DNA of 64,000 bases from JAHBVH01 sp034432375 (GTDB taxonomy: Bacteria; Chloroflexota; Anaerolineae; Caldilineales; Caldilineaceae), in contig DAOUCA010000101.1 in the NCBI GenBank assembly GCA_034432375.1, positions 62,001 through 126,000 on the forward strand, written 5' to 3'. Below the pieces are notes generated by a model. That model ran no database searches. It was not told the DNA's origin and saw nothing but the letters and a program-made list of their open reading frames with translations. The position numbers and the translations under genes were made by a program. Shown in pieces: positions 1 through 7,990 of this stretch (positions are counted from its first letter, which is position 1; each line of letters opens with the position of its first letter).

Positions 1-107
1 GGGATGCCGGCGAGGCCATATTGCAGATTTAAGCTCAGGGCCATGATCGCCGAGATGCCAAAGAAGGTCAGCAGGGCGATAGTGGTGGCGAGAAGGTTGA
101 ATTGCAT
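1..107 (-). CDS. Branched-chain amino acid ABC transporter permease, LivM type (5' part only)
   Basis: Only the first 35 codons are in the window; the gene runs off the left edge. It starts with ATG at 107 and the N-terminus (MQFNLLATTIALLTFFGISA, then a segment ending LQYGLAG) is a hydrophobic first membrane helix. The LNLQYGLAG stretch is typical of the LivM family, the second inner-membrane permease of high-affinity branched-chain amino acid or amide ABC importers. It lies directly downstream of the LivH-type gene on the same strand, which is the usual gene order. The substrate cannot be told from this fragment. Confidence 0.8.
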   Translation of the reverse strand, partial: MQFNLLATTIALLTFFGISAIMALSLNLQYGLAGI

Positions 108-121
108 AGGAAGGAATAATC

Positions 122-163
122 AATTGTAAATGGTGAATTGTAAATGGTGAATTGTAAATGGTT
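122..163. repeat. Three tandem 14-bp repeats
   Basis: The unit AATTGTAAATGGTG occurs at 122-135 and 136-149, with a one-base variant at 150-163. It fills the gap between the two permease genes and is one of several short tandem repeats in this window. Confidence 0.85.
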
Positions 164-166
164 GAT

Positions 167-205
167 GCGGTGGCTGAGCCTGTCGAAGCCTGTCGAAGCC
201 ACCGC
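167..205. repeat. REP-like palindromic intergenic repeat
   Basis: GGTGGCTGAGCCTGTCGAAG followed by a duplicated CCTGTCGAAG and then CCACCG can fold into a hairpin with a GGTGGCT/AGCCACC stem. A second copy of the same core, with one change, lies at 33310-33333. Similar GAGCCTGTCGAAGCC elements are widespread intergenic repeats in bacteria. Confidence 0.7.
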
Positions 206-214
206 GCCAACCAT

Positions 215-1105
215 TCACTGTTTCAAGCCCTGTGGTCGCGCCAGCAGGACGATGACGATGATGATAAAGGGAATGGCCGGTTTGAAACTAAAATCCAAGC
301 CCACGCTCTGGTTGAGCAGTTGCATGACTGTGTTTTCGGAAAAGGCGACGATGTAGCCACCCAGGATCGCGCCGGGAAAGCTCGTCATGCCACCGAGCAC
401 GGTGGCGGCAAAGACGGAGAGGATCGCCAGCCAGCCGACGAGCGGATCGACAAAGGTGTAGATGCCCCACAGCGCGCCGGCCACCCCGGCCAAGCCACCA
501 ACGATCAGCCAGGTCAGATCGTGAACCCGATTGACAGGAATGCCGACGATGCGCGCCAGCGTCAGGTTATCGGCCAGGGCACGCATATCACGGCCAAGTT
601 GCGTATAGCTAAGCAACAGGGTGAGTAGCAGGACAAAGCCAATGCTCGTTGGCACCACCCAGAGAAAGATGTTGGTGAGGGTGAGCCAGCCATTCTGCAG
701 CCAGACCGATTGCACGACGGCAATGCGCTTGTCAAAGAGATCATAGCGGTCGGCCAGTAGAAAAAGAATGTAGCGCAGGATCAACCCTAGCGCAAACGAG
801 GCGAGGATCATGGCGTAGGAGGAGAGGTTGCGCGCCGCCAGCGGACGGAAGACCGCCCGATGCGCTAGCCATGCCACCAGGCTACCAACGAGCAGCGCCG
901 CCACAATCACAATCAGCGGATTTGGTGAAACCCAAAGCGACACCACCAATGCCGTGTAGGCGCCCACGGTTATATATTCGGCGTGGGCAAAGTTGGGCAG
1001 CCGCAACACCGCCAATGTCAACGTCAGCCCGACCGCCATCAGCGCATAGAGGCTGCCAACTTGGATGGTGCGCACGAGCGAATCGATCAGAAGGGTGGTG
1101 GACAA
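215..1105 (-). CDS. Branched-chain amino acid ABC transporter permease, LivH type
   Basis: A 296-residue inner-membrane permease. The N-terminus (SLYALMAVGLTLTLAVLRLPNFAHAEY) matches the LivH opening, where the GLxLTxxVxxxxNxAHG-like segment follows the first helix. Several more hydrophobic helices follow, and the EAA-like loop is near GRDMRALADNLTLARIVGIP. The C-terminus ends RPQGL, as is typical. The family forms the membrane channel with LivM and is powered by LivG and LivF, which are not in view. The reading frame opens with a TTG codon at 1105; no ATG is available near the N-terminus. Its partner LivM begins 108 bases downstream. Substrate unknown: branched-chain amino acids, urea or short amides are possible. 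Confidence 0.9.
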   Translation of the reverse strand: MSTTLLIDSLVRTIQVGSLYALMAVGLTLTLAVLRLPNFAHAEYITVGAYTALVVSLWVSPNPLIVIVAALLVGSLVAWLAHRAVFRPLAARNLSSYAMILASFALGLILRYILFLLADRYDLFDKRIAVVQSVWLQNGWLTLTNIFLWVVPTSIGFVLLLTLLLSYTQLGRDMRALADNLTLARIVGIPVNRVHDLTWLIVGGLAGVAGALWGIYTFVDPLVGWLAILSVFAATVLGGMTSFPGAILGGYIVAFSENTVMQLLNQSVGLDFSFKPAIPFIIIVIVLLARPQGLKQ

Positions 1106-1148
1106 CGGAACCTGCGGATCTGCTGGGGTCTTTGGGGTGGATGCGTGG

Positions 1149-1161
1149 TGCGTGTTGCGTG
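1149..1161. repeat. Dispersed TGCGTGTTGCGTG repeat, copy 1
   Basis: TGCGTGTTGCGTG lies in the 199-base gap upstream of the LivH-type gene. Identical copies are at 31220-31232, 31258-31270 and 46643-46655, all between genes. Confidence 0.75.
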
Positions 1162-1304
1162 AACCGAGCGGGGGAACTGGTTGCTTTTTGTCGCGACGGA
1201 CGCAGAGAACCCAAAGACAGGGTGGTTAGTGATGGGGGTATTATACCGATCATTCCGGAGCAGGACAAGTGTTGCCATCAATCCGGCGTCTTTCCGTTTC
1301 GCCA

Positions 1305-1613
1305 TTATTCTTGCGGCAATGGTTGACAAGGTCCCAAGTAATCAGTGAGGCGCAACTCATCATTGATGGCACAGTTGTTGGGATCCCATAGAATCATAGT
1401 ACGGCTGCGGTTAATCGTATACTTCCCACGTTCTTCCGCGGCTGCTTCATGTAAAGTCGGAATCCACCACAGTGGAATTGCTAATGCACGGCCATCGGTT
1501 AGCTCAATATAAATCCGTGTCTCATCAAACCACACTTCGTGAATATGGGCCTCTACAGGCAAGGTGTAATCTGAAATCGAATGTTGAACTTTAAAGCGTT
1601 TGATTTGATGCAA
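1305..1613 (-). CDS. DUF2442 domain protein
   Basis: A 102-residue protein matching DUF2442: a central VWFDETRIYIELTDGRALAIP strand pair followed by LWWIPTLHEA and the C-terminal IxWDxLDEDI-like element, here LWDPNNCAINDELRLTDYL. Small DUF2442 proteins are often partners of DUF4160 proteins in putative toxin-antitoxin pairs, but no DUF4160 gene is adjacent. The frame opens with TTG at 1613, preceded by AGGA eight bases away. It sits 61 bases downstream of the restriction nuclease gene on the same strand and may belong to that defence locus. Function is not established. Confidence 0.7.
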   Translation of the reverse strand: MHQIKRFKVQHSISDYTLPVEAHIHEVWFDETRIYIELTDGRALAIPLWWIPTLHEAAAEERGKYTINRSRTMILWDPNNCAINDELRLTDYLGPCQPLPQE

Positions 1614-1674
1614 TGCATCTTCCTATCTGTCATCGTTCTTTGCAACATTTCGGAGAGACCATTTGTTGATGGAG

Positions 1675-2544
1675 CTACCTCGACCGGCGCAACTTGGTCC
1701 AATTCGACTCGGTAAAATCTACTCCAGCACGAGCGTAGATTGTCTTCCGTTCCAAATCTTTTCCACTCATTCGCGATTCAATACGAACTTCAACAACATC
1801 ATCAACTGCGCCATTAAACAGGTTGTAAAGTGCAGAAAGGAAACTCAAGTCAGCTAATCGATGAGAAGCCGGCGATGGATTGTTGCGCGGATCAGGAATT
1901 GAACGAGGAAAGAGATAAATGCATGGCGGTGGGATGATACGCCCGCTGACTGTTGTACCACGGTTGGGGTCTATCTGTAACTTGGGACAGGGTCTCCCGC
2001 GAGTTCCGCAGATCATGTCCCAAATGACAACACCATCCACCACTTGGCCGCTATGGATAATTTCGGCACTTAAGCGCGTATGGATACCTGACCAAGCGTT
2101 GTGGGCAGGGTCTGCTCCTGGATTCTGACACAGCGACCAGATAATAAATTCATCTGCATTCGGTGGGCGGCGGAAGATATTTGTGTTATTCCCATCAAGA
2201 CACCCTTTGGTTTCGATGATGCAGATCCGGCCATCAGCCATTTGTAATTCATAATCATGTCGTTCGCCAGCACCACTGTACTGCCACTTTGTGATCGACC
2301 CTGCTTCTTGAAGATGATTCAAAATCATTTCAACAAACTGTCGCTTTTGCTCAGTGGTTGCTGCTTGTGTACCGCGGATGCGTTCTACCGCGCTACGGAA
2401 GATCCCTGATTCCCAGAATTCTTCTTCTGAGAGCCCATGATCACCGATCTCTGCGGCGGCTGCTTGCAGAGCTTCAACGTATTGCTCAATTGTTTGCCGA
2501 GTCGATTCTAATAGTCGACAAGGGATAATAGCGGTCTTTGCCAT
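1675..2544 (-). CDS. Probable type II restriction endonuclease (PD-(D/E)XK fold)
   Basis: A 289-residue protein whose gene overlaps the end of the cytosine methyltransferase gene by 37 bases, an arrangement typical of restriction-modification pairs. The centre carries a PD-(D/E)XK-like active site: Asp97 in HDYEL, then Glu111 and Lys113 in IIETKGC. The N-terminal 90 residues are helical; the C-terminal third has no recognised motif. A four-base start context AGAG precedes ATG 2544. The nuclease assignment rests on this motif plus the neighbour, not on recognised homology to a named enzyme. It would cut DNA at the site the neighbouring methylase protects; the recognition sequence cannot be read from the protein. 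Confidence 0.65.
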   Translation of the reverse strand: MAKTAIIPCRLLESTRQTIEQYVEALQAAAAEIGDHGLSEEEFWESGIFRSAVERIRGTQAATTEQKRQFVEMILNHLQEAGSITKWQYSGAGERHDYELQMADGRICIIETKGCLDGNNTNIFRRPPNADEFIIWSLCQNPGADPAHNAWSGIHTRLSAEIIHSGQVVDGVVIWDMICGTRGRPCPKLQIDPNRGTTVSGRIIPPPCIYLFPRSIPDPRNNPSPASHRLADLSFLSALYNLFNGAVDDVVEVRIESRMSGKDLERKTIYARAGVDFTESNWTKLRRSR

Positions 2545-3713
2545 ATCTCTGTGGTCTCTAGGGATTGTATATTTGCGGGATTTTGTTGTGTGTCAATGAT
2601 CTTCGAAAAAACATGTCCCTCCAACCACGCTACAGTGGGGACCGCAACCGCATCTCCCATCACATGATAGGCATCGTTGTAACGATCTGGCAAGCGATAA
2701 CTATCTGCAACACCCATGAGCCGGGCTGCTTCACGTGGCGATAACAACCGCGAACGAATTTCTTCGCCGGTAACAAAAAGCAAAGTCTGCCGAGATGAAC
2801 CACCCGCAGGAGTGCGTAGACAACCACTTTTTCCATCAAAGCGCACTTCGGCACGCTGTACCCGTTTACCGTTTTCGGTGCGTGTCCTTTTGTAGATTGT
2901 TCCAACCTGCATGGTGTCAATTTCCTGTGCAGCACGAACCTTTGCCAGGTTTGTTTCGGACATCATTTCTAGTAATTTGGTAGTTTCTTGTTGTGAGTGC
3001 CAAGAAACATTGGTTGGCGCTTTTTCAATGATATCGGCTAGCGCGGGAATAGGGACAGTAGGCATGGGAACACTCCACCAGAGCCAATGTCGCTTAATCG
3101 CACTGGGCAATCGATGGTAAGCACGAACCAATGTAGCGGGAAACCAAGGACCATAGGGCGCAAATTGAATTAGATCTTCGGCAATGGGCCAGCTTTGATC
3201 CACGGCAATTAGAAAAAGGCGCGGGCGCGATTGGGGAACAAATAGCTCTGCATTGATAACAAGTGCCCCAAGATTATATCCAGCATCAGCAACCGCTTGA
3301 CATAGCGCCGTAAAATCTCCACCTTGGTTGGAGGTCAATAATCCAGTAACATTTTCAATGGCAATTAAGGGAACTTTTCGACCTTCTGTCTGCAACGCTA
3401 AGATTAGTTGCCAAAACCCCCAAAAAGCCCCGCTGCGTTCCGCATGTATACCATTGCCATTGCCTGCCAGCGATAAATCTTGGCAAGGGAAAGAAGCCCA
3501 GGCGAGTGTGGCATGTTTGGGTAAATTAGCCGTAGTGATATTGTGAATATCACCCTGCAAAAGTTCAGAAGCGCCATTGAAATTTGCGCGGTAGACATCA
3601 GCTTTTTTTTCGCTGATATCATTGGCAAACAAACAAGTCCAACTGTCACCGAGACCGAGCCGGGCCAGGCCACCGCCGGAAAAAAACTCGTAAAAGGTTC
3701 GTTCAATCGTCAT
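2508..3713 (-). CDS. DNA (cytosine-5)-methyltransferase
   Basis: A 401-residue C5-cytosine methyltransferase with the canonical motifs in order: FFSGGGLARLGLG (motif I, AdoMet binding, residues 10-22), ASFPCQDLSLAG (motif IV, catalytic Cys77), IENVTGLL (motif VI, residues 119-126), QSRPRLFLIAV (motif VIII, 161-171), then RLLSPREAARLMG (motif IX) and GDAVAVPTVAWL (motif X) near the C-terminus. The target-recognition region is the roughly 130 residues between motifs VIII and IX. It methylates carbon 5 of cytosine in a specific double-stranded site. The following gene, an overlapping putative PD-(D/E)XK nuclease, suggests a type II restriction-modification system. Length is normal for the family. 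Confidence 0.93.
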   Translation of the reverse strand: MTIERTFYEFFSGGGLARLGLGDSWTCLFANDISEKKADVYRANFNGASELLQGDIHNITTANLPKHATLAWASFPCQDLSLAGNGNGIHAERSGAFWGFWQLILALQTEGRKVPLIAIENVTGLLTSNQGGDFTALCQAVADAGYNLGALVINAELFVPQSRPRLFLIAVDQSWPIAEDLIQFAPYGPWFPATLVRAYHRLPSAIKRHWLWWSVPMPTVPIPALADIIEKAPTNVSWHSQQETTKLLEMMSETNLAKVRAAQEIDTMQVGTIYKRTRTENGKRVQRAEVRFDGKSGCLRTPAGGSSRQTLLFVTGEEIRSRLLSPREAARLMGVADSYRLPDRYNDAYHVMGDAVAVPTVAWLEGHVFSKIIDTQQNPANIQSLETTEIWQRPLLSLVDY

Positions 3714-3848
3714 TGAAATTATTAGCAGCTCTCAAAGAAGTATCAAATCATTAAACTTCAGTATAATGCGCGATAGAACATTTGTCTACATTCCAAAGGC
3801 TGACAATTTACACAAATGCACCGTGAATTTGCCCTTGGCCACCACAGT

Positions 3849-4835
3849 TCAAACGTCGCTTCCATACTGCACCGCCAACTGATTCGCCAAGCGATAGGCC
3901 CGCACCAGGCGTGCCGGCGGCACATCGGGCTGCACAAAGTGGCCAGTGCAGAAGATAAAGCCGCCGCCTGGCGCGTAAATCTCGAAGCGCTTGGTGATGT
4001 ACTCGTCAAGCGCTTCGCCTTCGTGGTTGTAGAGGCCGTCCACAACATCTAGCGCCCCATAGATCACAAATTTGTCACCATAGTCGCGCTTGATCGTCAC
4101 CGGATCCATGCCCGAACTCTCTTGGGTCGGGTGGACAAGATCGTAGCCTATCTCGACAATTTCATCCATGATCTGCATCATGTAGCCGTCGCTATGGAGC
4201 ATGACATGCAGCCCACGGCTTTTGGCGTGGGCGACGACGCGCTCAGCGTAGGGGCGGATCATGCGTCGCCACATGCGCGGCGAGAAGAGCATCGTGTCAT
4301 TGCTGCCCCAATCGTCGGAGAGGGTGATCATGTCGACGCCAACCCCGGCGCAGTTGTCGACGAGGCCACAGAGCCAGTCGGCATAGCGATCAAACCAGGC
4401 CATCATCAGGTCGGGGGATTGCCCCAGGTTGAGCCAGCAGTTTTCAATGCCCAGAAAGCTGCTCGTCCCCTCGACAATGCCCCAGAGATGGGCGCGGATA
4501 AAACGCTTGTCGCCGTACCACTCCTCGGCCTGCACCACGTTGACGCCGGCAAAGTCGTAATTCCAATCGCTGTGCGCCACCCACTTGGGATCGCGCGGAT
4601 CTTCCAAGCGGATATCTGCCAGTTCCGTCACCGCAAACTTGTGCCCGAACTGATTGGGATAGGGGACGAAACCGGCAAAGATATCAATGTTGAATTCGTC
4701 GAGAAACTCATCGCGCGTACCGTAATCAGCCGCCAGCATCTCGACAAATTGTTTCTGATAGAGCATACAGTCGAGCGGTGTGCGGTCAACCGGCTGGCGC
4801 TTGATCGTCGCCAAGATGCGTTCACGGGCATTCAT
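3849..4835 (-). CDS. Uroporphyrinogen decarboxylase (URO-D) family protein
   Basis: A 328-residue protein opening MNARERILATIKRQPVDRTP, the typical start of URO-D superfamily members of the MtaA/CmuA/HemE group. Other family features are DMITLSDDWGSNDTMLFSP, VMLHSDGYMMQIMDEIVEIG and LVHPTQESSGMDPVTIKRDYG. It lacks the strict HemE signatures, so a corrinoid methyltransferase-like or sugar-linked catabolic role is more likely than heme synthesis. A strong GGAGGA ribosome site precedes the ATG at 4835. The gene lies upstream of nothing co-directional within 130 bases; YhcH is on the same strand, 88 bases before it. Substrate unknown. Confidence 0.85.
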   Translation of the reverse strand: MNARERILATIKRQPVDRTPLDCMLYQKQFVEMLAADYGTRDEFLDEFNIDIFAGFVPYPNQFGHKFAVTELADIRLEDPRDPKWVAHSDWNYDFAGVNVVQAEEWYGDKRFIRAHLWGIVEGTSSFLGIENCWLNLGQSPDLMMAWFDRYADWLCGLVDNCAGVGVDMITLSDDWGSNDTMLFSPRMWRRMIRPYAERVVAHAKSRGLHVMLHSDGYMMQIMDEIVEIGYDLVHPTQESSGMDPVTIKRDYGDKFVIYGALDVVDGLYNHEGEALDEYITKRFEIYAPGGGFIFCTGHFVQPDVPPARLVRAYRLANQLAVQYGSDV

Positions 4836-4922
4836 CGATCAATCCTCCACTTTATATTTGCCTGAATATCAGCCTAAAAATTCTCTGTTCCCGTTGGGCC
4901 ACAACCGATTTTCGATTGATTC

Positions 4923-5411
4923 TTAGTCTTCCACTGCCACTTTGACGACGACTTTTTTCACCGCATGGGGGCTCTCGACCGCAATCTGCGGCATGTGGGC
5001 ATCGGCGGGGAAGAGCAGCGTAAACATCCCCGCCGGCAACAGGACAAAGCTGCCAGAACCTTCATGCATGATCAGATCTTTGCTCGCATCGTATTCACCG
5101 TTGGTCAGTTGCTGGAGGTTGGCAAAGCCCATGTGCTCGACACCGCTGACGACGTATTGGATATCAATATACTTGCGGTGCGACTCCCAGAAGCCTTGTG
5201 CGCGCGGCTTGGTGTTGTACTCCTGGTGCATGGCAAAAACGCGGTCACCGTCAATTTTGACAGTGCCCGGCGCAACAGAGGCGAGATCGGTTTGGAGTAG
5301 GTAGTCAAAGCCGGCTTTGAGGCGCTTGGCCAGACCGGTATTGGGGGCAGTAGAGGAGAGCAGGTTGGGATAAATGCTGGATTGGACATTGGAAAGTTGG
5401 TCGATGATCAT
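4923..5411 (-). CDS. YhcH/YjgK/YiaL (DUF386) family protein
   Basis: A 162-residue cupin-like protein of the YhcH/YjgK/YiaL family, with GTVKIDGDRVFAMHQEYNTK, the EsHrKYIDIQYVVSG core and the C-terminal HMPQIAVESPHAVKKVVVKV segment that carries conserved metal-binding residues. Members act on sugar acids or sialic-acid derivatives and are co-transcribed with sugar catabolism genes. The start was set at ATG 5411 rather than the upstream frame opening at 5498, because GAGG lies just before 5411 and the family begins MII. It precedes the URO-D-like gene on the same strand, 87 bases away, so the two may be co-expressed in a carbohydrate pathway. Confidence 0.85.
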   Translation of the reverse strand: MIIDQLSNVQSSIYPNLLSSTAPNTGLAKRLKAGFDYLLQTDLASVAPGTVKIDGDRVFAMHQEYNTKPRAQGFWESHRKYIDIQYVVSGVEHMGFANLQQLTNGEYDASKDLIMHEGSGSFVLLPAGMFTLLFPADAHMPQIAVESPHAVKKVVVKVAVED

Positions 5412-5675
5412 GGGTTCCTCACAAAATTGGCAATAGAGATGTAAAGGTAAGCGCAAGTAGTATATCATATATATGGTTGATCCATCTAGGGTGATCAACC
5501 AGTTTCCATTGCGTAGCAGTCATCTACTTTGATGCAATTGTGACGCGATTTCCCTTGCCAAGTGCCACAGATTTCCCGACCGTGCCCCTATGCTATAGCT
5601 ACATGACTGCAGTAACCAATACCTCTACCAGTCACTGAGCCGATATCTCTATCTGTAGCGAAAGGAAAAACTATC

Positions 5676-6095
5676 ATGAAACGTGTAACGATGTTCGCAG
5701 CGGCAGCCATTTTGCTATCTACGATGGCATTGGGTGGGCAACCTGCCCCTGCACAAGCCCAAAGTGTGATGTGTCAAGGGTTGGTCGCTACCATTGTCGG
5801 CACCAATGGCAACAATGTGATCACCGGCACCGCTGGTGACGATGTGATTCACGGGTTGGATGGCAATGACATCATTGAGGGGAAGGGTGGCAAGGATACC
5901 ATCTGTGGCGGTGGCGGTAACGATGAAATCCACGGCGACGGCGGTGACGACAGCCTGAACGGTGGTCCCGGTGATGATGTCCTGCGCGGTGGTGATGGCA
6001 AGGATACGCTCGATTGCGGCAGCGGCGACGATCACTACAACGGCGGATTAGGCAACAACAACGTCTCCGGCAATTGTGAGCATTGGGTGCTGTAG
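5676..6095 (+). CDS. Small secreted RTX-repeat (calcium-binding) protein
   Basis: A 139-residue protein with a Sec signal peptide (MKRVTMFAAAAILLSTMALG, cleavage near AQA at about 28-30) and almost nothing else but glycine-aspartate nonapeptide repeats of the hemolysin type, for example GTNGNNVITGT, GTAGDDVIHG, GLDGNDIIEG, GGGGNDEIHG and GGPGDDVLRG. These GGxGxDxux units form a calcium-bound parallel beta roll. Cysteines appear at 34, about 77, 113 and near the C-terminus, suggesting disulfides. There is no catalytic domain and no C-terminal type I secretion partner nearby. An AAAGGAAA ribosome site precedes ATG 5676. It probably acts as a secreted Ca-binding or matrix protein; the role is unknown. 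Confidence 0.8.
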   Translation: MKRVTMFAAAAILLSTMALGGQPAPAQAQSVMCQGLVATIVGTNGNNVITGTAGDDVIHGLDGNDIIEGKGGKDTICGGGGNDEIHGDGGDDSLNGGPGDDVLRGGDGKDTLDCGSGDDHYNGGLGNNNVSGNCEHWVL

Positions 6096-6132
6096 ACCGC
6101 CGGCACTTGGCTCCAAAAGAGATTGAGTTGAA

Positions 6133-6194
6133 GATGAACAAATTTCGGCAAAAATTGACATTCCAATGTCAATTTTTGCCGAAATTTGTTCATC
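6133..6194. repeat. Perfect 30-bp inverted repeat with 2-base loop
   Basis: Bases 6133-6162 are the exact reverse complement of 6165-6194, with only CC between. The arm begins GATGAACAAATTTCGG. It follows the RTX gene stop by 38 bases and could form a very stable hairpin in RNA. A terminator role is possible, but no clear T-tract follows, and a fold-back repeat is an alternative. Confidence 0.9.
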
Positions 6195-6327
6195 CAATGA
6201 CTGTTATCGGCTCACCCCAAAGCGAGAGATGCAATGCCGATTGCCTCATTTGTTCTCCTCCGGTAGAATGAGAGATGAGTGTAAACCGAATAACCAGACA
6301 GATCGATGCATTGAGGACAAATCAGAC

Positions 6328-7314
6328 ATGAACTATCGCAACTTTGGCAGGACCGGCGTTCAGGTGAGCCCGCTTTGTTTGGGCGCCTGGCAATTTGGTA
6401 ACCGCACACCCAAAGCTGACGCGCTACGGATGGTCGACGAGGCGCTCGACGGTGGCATCAACTTTATCGACACGGCCAGCGGCTATGGCAATGGCGAAAG
6501 CGAACGGATCCTGGGTGAGGCGTTCCAAGCCAATGGCAAACGGGATCGCATCTTTCTCGCCACCAAATTTTCGCACGGGGTCAGTCGTAACCAGATCATC
6601 GCCCAATGTGAAGCATCGCTGCGCAACCTGCAAACCGACTCCATCGATCTCTTTCAATTTCACTCGTCAAGGGCCACCATTCCGATTGACGAAAGCCTGC
6701 GTGCGCTTGATGATCTCATCCGTGCCGGTAAGGTGCGCTACATCGGCACTAGTAATTTCACCGCCTGGCAAGAGGTCGAAGCGCTGTGGGCAGCCAAAGA
6801 GTTGGGGCTCAATCGCCACATCTCCAGCCAGCCGGCCTACAATCTGCTTGATCGTCGTGCCGAACGGGAACTGTTGCCAATGGCACAGACGTATGGGATC
6901 GCCGTCATTCCCTGGTCGCCGCTGGCACAGGGCTTTCTCACCGGCAAATATCGCCGTGATACGAGCGCCCCGGCTGAAGGTCGTCTGACGGTCGCTGCCG
7001 GTGTGCAACAGAGTGGTGATGCCAATGTGCATGGGCAAGAACAAGCCTATGATCTAATTGAGGTCTTGGTGGCGTTGGCGGCGGAGAAGAAGTGCTCAGT
7101 CGCCCAGATGGCGTTGGCGTGGTGTATGCACCAGCCGGGGATCACCTCGCCGATTATCGGGCCGCGCACGAGTGAACAGTTGACCGATAATTTGGGTGCG
7201 TGCGATGTTGTGGTGAGTGCGGAGGATAATGCACGGATTGACGCCGTCATGCCGCCCGGGCAGATGCTGGTCCATTATATGCGGGCCACGACGGAACCGC
7301 GCGCACGCTGGTAA
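6328..7314 (+). CDS. Aldo/keto reductase
   Basis: A 328-residue NADPH-dependent aldo/keto reductase. It has the GRTGVQVSPLCLGAWQFG opening, the catalytic tetrad region FIDTASGYGNGESERILGEAF (Asp and Tyr), ATKFSHG (Lys) and the QFHSSR segment where the family's active-site His normally sits. The cofactor region is IPWSPLAQGFLTGKY, and IIGPRTSEQLTDNL is near the C-terminus. The reading frame extends upstream to 6166 across the inverted repeat, but ATG 6328 was chosen because MNYRNFGRTG is the family start and TTGAGGA lies before it. It reduces aldehydes or ketones to alcohols in the cytoplasm; the substrate is not predictable. The gene stands alone. Confidence 0.92.
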   Translation: MNYRNFGRTGVQVSPLCLGAWQFGNRTPKADALRMVDEALDGGINFIDTASGYGNGESERILGEAFQANGKRDRIFLATKFSHGVSRNQIIAQCEASLRNLQTDSIDLFQFHSSRATIPIDESLRALDDLIRAGKVRYIGTSNFTAWQEVEALWAAKELGLNRHISSQPAYNLLDRRAERELLPMAQTYGIAVIPWSPLAQGFLTGKYRRDTSAPAEGRLTVAAGVQQSGDANVHGQEQAYDLIEVLVALAAEKKCSVAQMALAWCMHQPGITSPIIGPRTSEQLTDNLGACDVVVSAEDNARIDAVMPPGQMLVHYMRATTEPRARW

Positions 7315-7344
7315 CGCACTGTTGATCTACTTCCTGCTTCCTAC

Positions 7345-7459
7345 TACGACAACGTTACATTCGACAAGATTTACAAGATTTACAGGATTGCTACAGCGGA
7401 GAGAAAATCCTGTGAATCTTGTTCATCCTGTCTACTGATTGAAATTTAACGTTGTCGTA
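7345..7459. repeat. Nested inverted repeat between convergent genes
   Basis: TACGACAACGTTA at 7345-7357 is mirrored at 7447-7459. Inside lie ACAAGATTTACAAGATTTACAGGATT-like sequence and its near complement AATCCTGTGAATCTTGT. It separates the aldo/keto reductase from the convergent lipoprotein gene and may help terminate both. The inner part resembles dispersed intergenic repeats seen in many environmental genomes. Confidence 0.65.
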
Positions 7460-7990
7460 CTACTTACCCCACAAGGTTTCGTGAAACCGGTTGCTGAGCG
7501 CTGTGGGGAACTCTCCCGTCCTGGTCTGTTGACGCAGGGTTGTCTGATCACCCCAACTGACCAATTCCAGGTAGCGCCGCGCCGTGCCCAAGGTTGACCC
7601 GTCCAGGCTGTAGAGTTCGATCCAACCATCATCACCATCGGTGGTGACATAGATCATATAGAAGGGGCGGCCATCTATGTTGGGGCTTAAGAGGTAGACA
7701 TTGCCCCAATCGGCGCGCTCTACTGCTGTGAAATAGTACTGATAGGCTTCGGCAACAGCCGCGGGGAGCGTTGGGGTTGGTAGTTTTTCATCGCGTTGCA
7801 AGAAGCGCAACGACTCTTCGTGGCCGGCCAGGGTTAGTGCATAGCGTCCTTGCCAATAGCGGCGCAATGCGCGCTCAATAAATTGCTGGGCGATGGTAGC
7901 GGTTAGCGGCGTGGACTCATGTACAGGTTTACTACAAGCGGTCAGGAGGCTCAACGTCAGGAGAATGATGGCAGACCAGTTATACATCAT
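7460..7990 (-). CDS. Uncharacterised lipoprotein
   Basis: A 176-residue protein with a lipoprotein signal peptide: a hydrophobic segment (WSAIILLTLSLLTAC) and a lipobox LTAC with Cys19. The mature part, containing YYFTAVERADWGNVYLLSPN and PFYMIYVTTDGDDGWIELYSLDG, matches no family I recognise and probably forms a compact beta-rich domain. The start overlaps the end of the DUF4037 gene by 11 bases, so the two are likely co-transcribed and translationally coupled. Predicted to be anchored to the outer face of the cytoplasmic membrane. Confidence 0.7.
   Translation of the reverse strand: MMYNWSAIILLTLSLLTACSKPVHESTPLTATIAQQFIERALRRYWQGRYALTLAGHEESLRFLQRDEKLPTPTLPAAVAEAYQYYFTAVERADWGNVYLLSPNIDGRPFYMIYVTTDGDDGWIELYSLDGSTLGTARRYLELVSWGDQTTLRQQTRTGEFPTALSNRFHETLWGK

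Noticed and set aside
158..628. Plus-strand frame of 156 residues opposite the LivH-type gene
   Set aside because: It is an antisense shadow of a well-supported permease gene and crosses the REP-like repeat.
4122..4865. 247-residue plus-strand frame opposite the URO-D-like gene
   Set aside because: Long antisense frames are common at this GC content; the minus-strand product matches a known family.
4879..4910. Shared AATTCTCTGT and GCCACAACCGA words near 4880 and 18200-18251
   Set aside because: The spacing between the two words differs and no further similarity was seen, so chance is likely.
6166..6327. Upstream extension of the aldo/keto reductase
   Set aside because: It begins inside the perfect palindrome; the family start and ribosome site fit 6328.
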